DNA of 64,000 nt from DASVFB01 sp963766345. GTDB lineage: Bacteria; Actinomycetota; Thermoleophilia; Gaiellales; Gaiellaceae. This document shows positions 37,928 to 45,533 of this stretch, piece after piece. The position numbers and the translations under genes were made by a program. The notes under the pieces are model-generated. The model had not been told where the DNA came from, searched no databases, and saw only the letters and a list, made by a program, of their open reading frames with translations. Location: the NCBI GenBank assembly GCA_963766345.1, contig CAVXZL010000007.1, forward strand, positions 1-64,000. Direction: 5' to 3'. The stretch's first letter is position 1. Every line of letters starts with the position of its first letter.

Positions 37928-40861
37928 TTACGGAAGCGTGAGCTGCCAGGCGCTGCGGCCGTGCGTGGCGGCGTAGAGCTTGCGCGCGCCGGGCACGATC
38001 GTGAGGCCGGAGACCTCGACCTGCGGCAGGCCCGTTCCTGCGACCGCCCACGATGACGAGCCGCTCGGCAACCTCATGACGCCCCAGTCGCCCGCCACGT
38101 AGAGATCGCCGTTCGAGTCGGCCACGACGTCCGTCGCCGGGAAGTCCGGGTAGGCGTTCGGCCCGGAGCCGTCGAGGTTCGTCCACGTCGCGGTCCCACC
38201 GGCCGGGTTGAACGTCACCGAGAAGACGTGTCCCGGCGTTGCCGGCGTGATCGCGCTATAGCTCGAGTACGTGATCCACGCATGGTTCGAGTTCGCCGGA
38301 TCGACGTAGATGCCGCTGACGAAGCGACCCGGGCTGTTCGCTGCGAGCGAGTCGAGCCGCGTGTACGTCACGCTGCCCGCCGCCGCGTCGGCGTTCTTCG
38401 AGACGAAGACGCGTCCGGTCGTCGTCGCCGCCCACATCGTGCCCGTGTCGCTTCCACGCTCGATCGCCGCGACGTTGCCGCCGGAGCGGGTCGTGCCGCG
38501 GTAATCCGTCGCGTTCGATGCGGTCAGGCTCTCCTTGCCCGCTGGACCGATGCGGACGAAGTCACCACACGTCGGCTTTGCGGACGAGGTGGTGAACTCG
38601 GGGCAGTTCGCCTCGAGGAACGCCTGGTTGCCGCCCCAGTCCTGGGTGCGCCAGACGCTGTTCGAGCCCTGGTAGATCGTCCCGGCATTGGCCGGATTCG
38701 GATCCGCGAGCACCGGCGCGTAGAACAGCGCGCTCTCGGGGCTCGACACGATCGGCCCTCCGATGATGACCCACTTCGTCGGGTCGCCGTTCTGGAAGTT
38801 GGCATCCGTCGTCTGCCCCGTGAACGTGTTGAACCGGAGCGCCGAGTTCGTCGCGCTGAACCCGGACTGGCCGCCGTCGCCGTACATGATCTGCGGCCAG
38901 ACGACCGACGAGCCCGTCGTCTCGAACGTCCCGTTGTCCTGCGTGCCGCCCTGGAGATGCTTCGCATCGTCAGGAGCGACGGACAGGCTCTGGAACTGCA
39001 GCGTCGAGAGCCCCTTGTTCAGGTCGAACAGTTGCGTCGGCACCGCCGAGAGCAGCTGCTTGCAGAGAGCCATGCTCGTCGGCCCGAGCGGCCGCGCGTC
39101 GCACTGCGACGAGATGTCCGCGTAACTCCCGCTCGTGCGCACGAGCCCGCCGTCAGAGCCGAAGATCGCGCCGTCCGTGCCGGGAATCGCGACGATCGCG
39201 TGCTGGTCGGGATGCATCCCGTTCGGCGCGATCGCGTTCGGCTGGCAGCAGGAGCCGACAGGCGTGGGATCGGTCGTCGCGTCCCACGACATATCGGCGA
39301 AGCTCCCGCCGGCGTCGGTCGAGCGCAGCCACGCGCGGCCGTTTGACGAGAAGCCGTACGTGTCGTAGTCGAACGACCCGCCGACGTAGACGACGTCCGG
39401 TTGGCCGGGCGGCGAGTAGACGACGTTGTCGTACCAGCACTGTCCGCCGCCGGAGTAGCCGCAGTAACGGATGTTTTGCGACGTCGTCATGTCGGCGAAG
39501 GTGGGCGCTCCCGTCGCGACATCGTCGCTGCGGTAGAAGCGTGCCCTGTTCGCCGGGTCCGGCAACGCAGCAGTCGGCAAGTCGTTGCCGATTCCCACGT
39601 ACATCCGCGTCTTCCCGTTCGGGAGCTCCGCCACGGCGAACGCCGCACGATCGGTCGTGCGCGTCGGGTTGAGCGCGGATTTGATCTGCGTCCACGTCGC
39701 ACCCGAATCGGTCGACCGCCAGACGCCGCCGCCCGTGTTCAGCGGGACGCTGTTGTTCCGCGGGAACGCCGACGCGTAGATGGTGCTCGTACTGCTCGGG
39801 TCGAAGGCGACCTCGGTGACGCCGCGGGTCGAGCCGAAGCTCGACTGGACGATGCCGCCGCTGTTCGGGATGGTCGGGTTCAGACAGCTTGCCTCCGAGT
39901 TGAGCAGCGTGAAGTTCGCGCCGCCGTCGGTCGACTTCCAGATCCCGTACGGGGGCAGGCCGGCGACGAGCGAGACGGTGCCGCCCGTGACCGAGCTGTT
40001 ACCGCGAATCGCACGGGTGGAGCCGACGTAGATCGTGTTGCCGCTCACCGCGATGGAGCCGATCGCGCGTCCGTCGAACGCGGGACCGGTGTAGGCGGGA
40101 GCCGTCGTGACGCCGAAGGGCGGGCCGAAGACCGCGCCGCAGTCGACCGTCTCGGCCGGAACGCTCGTCATCGAAGCGAGCTTCGTCCACGTGTCGCCGC
40201 CGTCGGTGGACTTGTAGATTCCGAGGCCCGCCTCCGAGTCGCCGGACGCATTCGGCTCGCCGGTGCCCGCGAAGAGCGTGCCGCTCGCCGCGTCATACGT
40301 CAGCGTGCCGATCGCGTTCGTCGCAAAGCTTCCTGAGACGAAAGTCCAATTCGTGCCGTTTCCGGACATGGCGTTGTTGGTGCGCCAGACGCCGCCGCCG
40401 GCTGCCGCAGCCCAGGCGCGGCACTTCGACTGTGCGCAGTTCGGATCGATCGCCAGCGCCGTGATCCGGCCCGACGTCGTGTAGTCCGCGCCGCTGAAAG
40501 TCAGGATGCCGGGCATGTTCGCGTTACTCGGGCCGGCCAGTGTCCAGTTGCCGGCGCTGTTCTTTCCGCGCCCGTTGCCCCGGCCGTTCAGCTGTGCCCA
40601 GGCCTTCTGGGCGTTCACCGTGAGCTCGAACGGAACTGCGTCGGCGGGATATGCACGTGCCGCAGCCTCCTCTGCTGCCGCGGTTGCGTCAGGCCCCATG
40701 CCCTGCTCGACGGGCGTCTCCTTCAGCGAGTCCGAGTCTGCCTTCGCATGTACGGCCCCCGCTGCGACCGAGTGCGACGAAGCCGCCATGCCTGCGATGG
40801 CGACCGCTGCAAGAGCCGTCGCCGCGACAAGGCCGCAGACGACCCACATCCGTCTCGTCAT
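37928..40861 (-). CDS. secreted BNR/sortilin-like beta-propeller protein
   Basis: A 977-residue exported protein. A signal peptide (VVCGLVAATALAAVAIAGMA) is followed by a short linker and then repeated glycosidase-type Asp-box units: GIYKSTDGGDTWTKL, GIWKSTDGGANFTLL, GVWRSTDSGATWTQI, AWLRSTDAGGSFADM and others. This is the VPS10/sortilin or exo-alpha-sialidase-like propeller, common in large secreted actinobacterial proteins. Asp boxes alone do not prove hydrolase activity. ATG 40861 has AGAGGAGTAAGA directly upstream. A terminator lies at 37888-37907. Confidence 0.85.
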   Translation of the reverse strand: MTRRMWVVCGLVAATALAAVAIAGMAASSHSVAAGAVHAKADSDSLKETPVEQGMGPDATAAAEEAAARAYPADAVPFELTVNAQKAWAQLNGRGNGRGKNSAGNWTLAGPSNANMPGILTFSGADYTTSGRITALAIDPNCAQSKCRAWAAAAGGGVWRTNNAMSGNGTNWTFVSGSFATNAIGTLTYDAASGTLFAGTGEPNASGDSEAGLGIYKSTDGGDTWTKLASMTSVPAETVDCGAVFGPPFGVTTAPAYTGPAFDGRAIGSIAVSGNTIYVGSTRAIRGNSSVTGGTVSLVAGLPPYGIWKSTDGGANFTLLNSEASCLNPTIPNSGGIVQSSFGSTRGVTEVAFDPSSTSTIYASAFPRNNSVPLNTGGGVWRSTDSGATWTQIKSALNPTRTTDRAAFAVAELPNGKTRMYVGIGNDLPTAALPDPANRARFYRSDDVATGAPTFADMTTSQNIRYCGYSGGGQCWYDNVVYSPPGQPDVVYVGGSFDYDTYGFSSNGRAWLRSTDAGGSFADMSWDATTDPTPVGSCCQPNAIAPNGMHPDQHAIVAIPGTDGAIFGSDGGLVRTSGSYADISSQCDARPLGPTSMALCKQLLSAVPTQLFDLNKGLSTLQFQSLSVAPDDAKHLQGGTQDNGTFETTGSSVVWPQIMYGDGGQSGFSATNSALRFNTFTGQTTDANFQNGDPTKWVIIGGPIVSSPESALFYAPVLADPNPANAGTIYQGSNSVWRTQDWGGNQAFLEANCPEFTTSSAKPTCGDFVRIGPAGKESLTASNATDYRGTTRSGGNVAAIERGSDTGTMWAATTTGRVFVSKNADAAAGSVTYTRLDSLAANSPGRFVSGIYVDPANSNHAWITYSSYSAITPATPGHVFSVTFNPAGGTATWTNLDGSGPNAYPDFPATDVVADSNGDLYVAGDWGVMRLPSGSSSWAVAGTGLPQVEVSGLTIVPGARKLYAATHGRSAWQLTLP

Positions 40862-40924
40862 TCTTACTCCTCTCCCTTGGTTCACTGCGCGGAACCCCGA
40901 TGTAGCACCCGCGCCGAGGAGAAA

Positions 40925-40954
40925 GAGTTAACGCTATCTAGCGCGCGATTTCAA
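40925..40954 (-). promoter_or_regulatory. candidate promoter for the BNR-repeat gene
   Basis: On the reverse strand TTGAAA (40949-40954) lies 17 bases from TTAACT (40925-40930), about 65 bases before ATG 40861. The -35 is good and the -10 is weak. Confidence 0.35.
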
Positions 40955-40984
40955 GCGCAGACGCGGGGAAAGCTCGGTAGCCGT

Positions 40985-41344
40985 TCAGGAGACCTTCGGG
41001 TCTCCGACGACGAACTGGACCCGCTTGAACACGCCGCGTACGACCGCCGCGCGGTTCGGTACCAGCCGCATCGGCGAGTCGCCGCCCATCCGCACGGTGT
41101 ACGTACCGGGCGCGAGGCGCACGCGGTACGTGCCGTCGGCATGGGTGACCGTCTTCGTGGTCGTGAGCCCGGGGGCCGAGAACATCAACGTCGCGTTCGG
41201 CAGCGGCTTCTTCGTGCAATCGTCGAGGCACGCGCCGCCGGGCATCCTGTAGACGCTGCCGCGAAGTCCGCACGGAACGGTCGAGGCTCCCGCGGTGGCG
41301 GCGGTGACCGCCAGGGCGCCGATCAGACAGACGAGCCGACGCAT
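40985..41344 (-). CDS. small secreted protein with carboxypeptidase-regulatory-like domain
   Basis: A 119-residue exported protein. The signal peptide (LVCLIGALAVTAATAGA) precedes one beta-sandwich unit: LRGSVYRMPGGACLDDCTKKPLPNATLMF, DGTYRVRLAPGTYTV, and a closing VFKRVQFVVGD strand. The DGTYRVRLAPGTYTV phrase is typical of CarboxypepD_reg/SpaA-like folds. Four cysteines near the N-terminus may form disulfides. It is probably an adhesion or wall-associated module. It lies upstream of the BNR gene on the same strand. Confidence 0.75.
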   Translation of the reverse strand: MRRLVCLIGALAVTAATAGASTVPCGLRGSVYRMPGGACLDDCTKKPLPNATLMFSAPGLTTTKTVTHADGTYRVRLAPGTYTVRMGGDSPMRLVPNRAAVVRGVFKRVQFVVGDPKVS

Positions 41345-41464
41345 GACCCGAGGTTAACGAACCTCGCCCGCACCTGCCGCGGTTCCTTGAGGCACTTGTT
41401 GCAAGCACCGTCGCCCGGCGAATCCGCTCCAGGACATCTCGCGTGCGGGGCGTATCCTGCGGGC

Positions 41465-42424
41465 GTGCGGAAGCTCGCCCTGGGATTCGCCGCCGCCGCT
41501 GCCCTCGTCCTGCCGTCGCTCGCGCGCGCGGGCGTTCCCGTCGCGGAGATCCGCGACGACCACGGCACGCTGCTGGGTCGCGCCGACGAGGGCCAATATT
41601 CGTCCCCGCGCGACTACGGCTACCTGCTCTCGATCGGCGCGTCCGCGCGCGACGCGAGCGGCCTGACGCTGCAGAACGTCAGCGTCCTCGGCGGCCGGAT
41701 CCGCATCGGGAGCATGTTCGTCCCCGCCGAAGGGACGCGCGGCGCGCACATCGACGCGCTGCAGATCGGCGGGCGCGACGCGCGCGCGCGGCCGAACACC
41801 GTCCTGCCCGTCGGCGACGGCAGCTACGCCGTCTTCCTGCAGGAGGCCGCGCTGCCGGGGAAGCGCGGGACCGACGTCGGCATCGTCGGCGTCCGCGTCG
41901 TCGCCGGCGACCGCCAGATCCTGCTCGGCCTCGCGCGCAAGCCCGCCGTGCAGGAGGTGAGCCGCGGCGCACCGTGGCTGCTGTTCGGCCTCGCGCCGCT
42001 TGCGACGGTGGGCGGACCGTCGCTCGTGACGACGCCCCTGTTGCCGCAGACGGGCGGCATCGGCACCCGCGCCGTCGCGATCGCCGAGCAGTACCTCGGC
42101 GTGCGCTACGTGTGGGGAGGCGCGAGCCCGCTCTCCGGCTTCGACTGCTCGGGGCTCGTGATGTACGTCTACGCCCAGCTCGGGATCCAGCTCACCCACT
42201 TCAGCGGCGCGCAGTTCGACGAGGGCACGCGCATTCTCCAGCCGGAGGACCTGCTGCCCGGCGATCTCGTCTTCTTCCACCCGGGGCCGAGCGGCCCCGG
42301 CCACGTCGGCATCTACATCGGCGGCGGCCAGTTCCTGCACGCGCCGCACACCGGTGACGTGGTGAAGATCTCGAGCCTGGACGAGTACGCCGTGAGCTAC
42401 GTCGGCGCCGTGCGCCCGTATTGA
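41465..42424 (+). CDS. secreted NlpC/P60 cell-wall endopeptidase
   Basis: A 319-residue exported hydrolase. A signal peptide (LGFAAAAALVLPSLARA) precedes a beta-rich N-terminal region. The C-terminal NlpC/P60 domain follows, with C228 in GFDCSGLVMYVY, H280 in PGHVGIYIG and H292 in FLHAPHTG. It should cut D-Glu-to-diamino-acid bonds in peptidoglycan stems outside the membrane. The GTG start is 41465. Its TGA overlaps the TTG of the DUF1361 gene. Confidence 0.9.
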   Translation: MRKLALGFAAAAALVLPSLARAGVPVAEIRDDHGTLLGRADEGQYSSPRDYGYLLSIGASARDASGLTLQNVSVLGGRIRIGSMFVPAEGTRGAHIDALQIGGRDARARPNTVLPVGDGSYAVFLQEAALPGKRGTDVGIVGVRVVAGDRQILLGLARKPAVQEVSRGAPWLLFGLAPLATVGGPSLVTTPLLPQTGGIGTRAVAIAEQYLGVRYVWGGASPLSGFDCSGLVMYVYAQLGIQLTHFSGAQFDEGTRILQPEDLLPGDLVFFHPGPSGPGHVGIYIGGGQFLHAPHTGDVVKISSLDEYAVSYVGAVRPY

Positions 42425-43083
42425 CGCGCCGCGGCGCGCTGACGATCCCGGCACTCCTCGCCGCGTCGGCCCTCTGCGTCCTCCTCGTCGTCTACCGGCG
42501 TCACCACACGGGCGACCCGTTCTACGACTTCCTCGTCTGGAACCTCGTCCTCGCGTGGGTGCCGCTGACGCTCGCGCTCGCGGCGTACGCCGGCGCGAGG
42601 CGAGGCGGCGGGCCGGTCGTCGTCGTCCTCGGCGTCCTCTGGCTGCTGTTCTTCCCGAACGCGCCCTACCTGCTGACCGACTTCATCCACCTGCACGAGT
42701 CGCTGACGACGCCGCTCTGGTACGACGCGCTTATGCTCGCCGCGTGCGCGTGGGTCGGCCTCGCGCTCGGCTTCGCGTCGCTCTACGTCATGCAGACGAT
42801 CTGGGAGCGAGCCGCCGGTCCGTTCGTCTCGTGGCTCGCCGTCGTCGGCGCGCTCGCGCTCGCGAGCTTCGGCGTCTACCTCGGGCGGTTCCTGCGCTTC
42901 AACAGCTGGGACGCGCTCGTACATCCCGGCCGAATCGCGCACGTCGTCAACGCGGAGCTCGAGAACCCGTTCCAGCACCCGCGTCTCGTCGCAGCGCTCG
43001 TCGTGTTGACCGGCGCGCTGTCGGTCGCGTACCTCGTCGTCTACAGCGCAGTCGGTACACGTCTCGAGCTCGAGCGCGAGTGA
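42421..43083 (+). CDS. DUF1361 integral membrane protein
   Basis: A 220-residue membrane protein with six or seven helices. The family hallmark FFPNAPYLLTDFIHLHES is near residue 80, after NLVLAWVPLTLALAAYAG. The end region YLGRFLRFNSWDALVHPG is also conserved in DUF1361. Function is not established. The start TTG 42421 overlaps the NlpC/P60 stop (TTGA), so a wall or membrane role in the same operon is plausible. Confidence 0.85.
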   Translation: MTRRGALTIPALLAASALCVLLVVYRRHHTGDPFYDFLVWNLVLAWVPLTLALAAYAGARRGGGPVVVVLGVLWLLFFPNAPYLLTDFIHLHESLTTPLWYDALMLAACAWVGLALGFASLYVMQTIWERAAGPFVSWLAVVGALALASFGVYLGRFLRFNSWDALVHPGRIAHVVNAELENPFQHPRLVAALVVLTGALSVAYLVVYSAVGTRLELERE

Positions 43084-43096
43084 TCGAAAACTCGAC

Positions 43097-43126
43097 TTGA
43101 CGCGACGGAGCGCAGGCAGGAAGAAT
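43097..43126 (+). promoter_or_regulatory. candidate sigma-70 promoter for the M28-like gene pair
   Basis: TTGACG (43097-43102) lies 18 bases from AAGAAT (43121-43126), about 100 bases before ATG 43230. The -35 matches 5 of 6 and the -10 matches 4 of 6 consensus bases. Confidence 0.45.
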
Positions 43127-43229
43127 CATCGGTTTCCGCGCCCGGGGAGAGGGAGGAGTAGCTGGCAGCTTTGCGCGAGCAGGCTCACGCGATGACGCGC
43201 TCTCGGGCGACCTTTGGGAGGAGGTCCGT

Positions 43230-45533
43230 ATGACGGTGCTTCGCAGGTTCAGGCGGCCGAGGTGGCTCGTCGCAACCGGCGTCGTGGCTGTAGCGGTCCC
43301 GGCGATCTTTCTCGCCAGCGGCGTGACCGCCTCGGGAAAGCCGCCGGCCGTGTCATCGGCCACGCCGGTCGTCGATCGCGACTACATCTACGACCAGCTC
43401 TTCAACATGTCGTACAGCGACGTGTACCGCGTCTCGGGCGCCGACGGCGACCCGCGCAACGCGAACGACCCGTTCAATCTGCCGCCGACGGTCAACGGCT
43501 GGCAGGAGTTCTTCCAGCACTGGAAGCAGCAGCTCACGAACAAGAAGGAGATGACCGACCTCGCGAAGTACGCAACGGTCTCGGACCACTACTTCCACCG
43601 ACTTCCCGAGCAGCGGACGAACGCGAACTACTCGTTCGACCCGAACTTCCGCTGGGACTCCGACGACGCCGAGGTCACGATCCCCGGCGCGACGTGCCCG
43701 GGCCAGCGCGTGCTGCTCGCCGCGCATCCCGACGGCACGCCGGTCTCGCCGATCATGGTCGGCGAGGTGAACAACCCGACCAGCTCGCTGAGCTCCGTCA
43801 ACGGCTTCGGCGCCGGGCGCAGGCATCTCACGCTCAGCAACATCGCGAACGGCGGGGCGTACGACGGCACGTCGGGCGTCGCGCTGACGCTGGGCGAGTA
43901 CCAGGCACTCCTGCGCTGGTACGACGCGAACGACACGTATCCGTCCAGGACGCTGAAGGTCGCGCTGCTCGACGCGTCCGCCGGGCTCGCGAAGGACGGC
44001 ACCTACCTGCGCGAGGGCTCGAAGTACTACGCAGCGAACCTCATCCCGCAGGGGCCGCAGGGCCAGTACGTGATGTTCGCGGAGATGAACGCGAACGGGA
44101 TGAGCTACCCCGCGTACCACCTCGGGACGCAGTACTTCTGGAACAACATCTCGGGCGGCGGCGTCGGCCCCTGGCGCACGTTCATCACCGACACGCCGAG
44201 CGCGCCGAACGCTCTCTATCCCGACGCGGGCCCCGGCTCGGCAGGCGCGAACATCGCCGCGAACAGTGCGGCGATCGCACAGTTCCACGCGAGCCTCGGC
44301 AACGCCGTCACCGCCGGCTTCGCGCAGCAGAGCGCGAAGTACGACGGGAAGGTTCCGCAGGAGAGCCCGCTCCGCTACAACGCCACCGGCTCGGCGCCGG
44401 CCGCGCTAACGCTGGCGGACGGCAGTCACCCGCTGCCGCAGACGCCGTACGTGCCGGCCTACTCGGCGACCGAGCAGTCGCAGTACTCGCCGGTGCATCC
44501 GGCGGGAACGGCGCCCGAGGCGCAGATCCTCTCCACCGAGGACGATGCGGCGGCGTTCTGGAACCTGGGCATCCCCGGCTTCTCGGTCGGAGGCGTGCAG
44601 GACTCGAACATCGAAGAGAACCCGTACCCGTCGACGATCGCCGCGTCGATCCGGTCGACTCCCGTGCTCCACTACACGGGAGGGGGCACCGGCTTCGAGC
44701 TCGCGAGCGGCGTGCCCGCAGCCGGGATGACGACGCTCGCCGCCGCAAGCGCAGCGGGCGACACCAACGTCAAGGTCGTCGCCGTGACGAACCTCACGGC
44801 GGAGCAGCCGATCTTCGTCGACACCGGAAACAGCCTCGAGGTCGGTCAGATCGCCTCGGTGGGAACAGCCGGCGCGACCGGCACCGGCGTGACGTTGACG
44901 GCGCCGTTGAAGCTCGCGCACGCGAGCGGCGCCCGGTTCCACGTGAACGAGGGCCAGCCGGTCGGGTTCACGGGCGACACGATCGAGCACCTGAACTTCT
45001 TCGCGTCTGGCGCGCCGCATGGAATCGGCGGCGAGCAGAGCCCGACGGAGGAGCTGCTTCGCGCGCTCGAGCTGCCCGCGACCTACACGGCGCTGCTCGT
45101 CAGCGGCAACGACTACCTCGGCTCGGCACCGAAGCCGGACGGCACGATCGCCTACTTCGAGACCGATCCGGTCAACCCGAAGACGACGCTGACCGTCACG
45201 TTCGACGCGAAGTTCGCGCGCAAGAACGACGGCAACGCAGACGGCCTGAAGTACTACTGGGACTTCGGCGACGGTACGCACGCCGTCGGCAAGCAGGTCA
45301 CGCACACGTTCGCGTCTCCGACGTGGGCGGACGTGAAGCTCGTCGTGGCCGAGGGCAACTCGGACAAGTGGGGCACCTACCGGCAGGCCGTCGCGGTGAA
45401 CAGCCCGTCCGGATCGGCTCCGTCCACCCCGGCCTGCGGGACGCTCTCCGCAGCCGAGCGCGACGCGCTGATCACGGACGCCAAGGCGGCGTTCAACGCG
45501 AAACCGCAGACCGACGGAAAGGAGGAGTCGTGA
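43230..45533 (+). CDS. secreted M28-like protein A (catalytic residues lost) with PKD domain
   Basis: A 767-residue exported protein. The fold follows M28 aminopeptidases: H166-P-D168 in LLAAHPDGTP, then D212 in GGAYDGTSGVAL. The expected Glu-Glu pair is S250-A251 (LLDASAGL), and the next Asp ligand is Asn (EMNANGMSYPAY). It is therefore probably a non-catalytic paralogue of the next gene. At about residues 505-575 a single beta-repeat is inserted (AAGDTNVKVVAVTNL ... GTAGATGTGVTLTAPL). A PKD-type domain (YYWDFGDGTHAV) is near 675. The ATG follows GGGAGGAGG. The TGA overlaps the next GTG. Confidence 0.75.
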   Translation: MTVLRRFRRPRWLVATGVVAVAVPAIFLASGVTASGKPPAVSSATPVVDRDYIYDQLFNMSYSDVYRVSGADGDPRNANDPFNLPPTVNGWQEFFQHWKQQLTNKKEMTDLAKYATVSDHYFHRLPEQRTNANYSFDPNFRWDSDDAEVTIPGATCPGQRVLLAAHPDGTPVSPIMVGEVNNPTSSLSSVNGFGAGRRHLTLSNIANGGAYDGTSGVALTLGEYQALLRWYDANDTYPSRTLKVALLDASAGLAKDGTYLREGSKYYAANLIPQGPQGQYVMFAEMNANGMSYPAYHLGTQYFWNNISGGGVGPWRTFITDTPSAPNALYPDAGPGSAGANIAANSAAIAQFHASLGNAVTAGFAQQSAKYDGKVPQESPLRYNATGSAPAALTLADGSHPLPQTPYVPAYSATEQSQYSPVHPAGTAPEAQILSTEDDAAAFWNLGIPGFSVGGVQDSNIEENPYPSTIAASIRSTPVLHYTGGGTGFELASGVPAAGMTTLAAASAAGDTNVKVVAVTNLTAEQPIFVDTGNSLEVGQIASVGTAGATGTGVTLTAPLKLAHASGARFHVNEGQPVGFTGDTIEHLNFFASGAPHGIGGEQSPTEELLRALELPATYTALLVSGNDYLGSAPKPDGTIAYFETDPVNPKTTLTVTFDAKFARKNDGNADGLKYYWDFGDGTHAVGKQVTHTFASPTWADVKLVVAEGNSDKWGTYRQAVAVNSPSGSAPSTPACGTLSAAERDALITDAKAAFNAKPQTDGKEES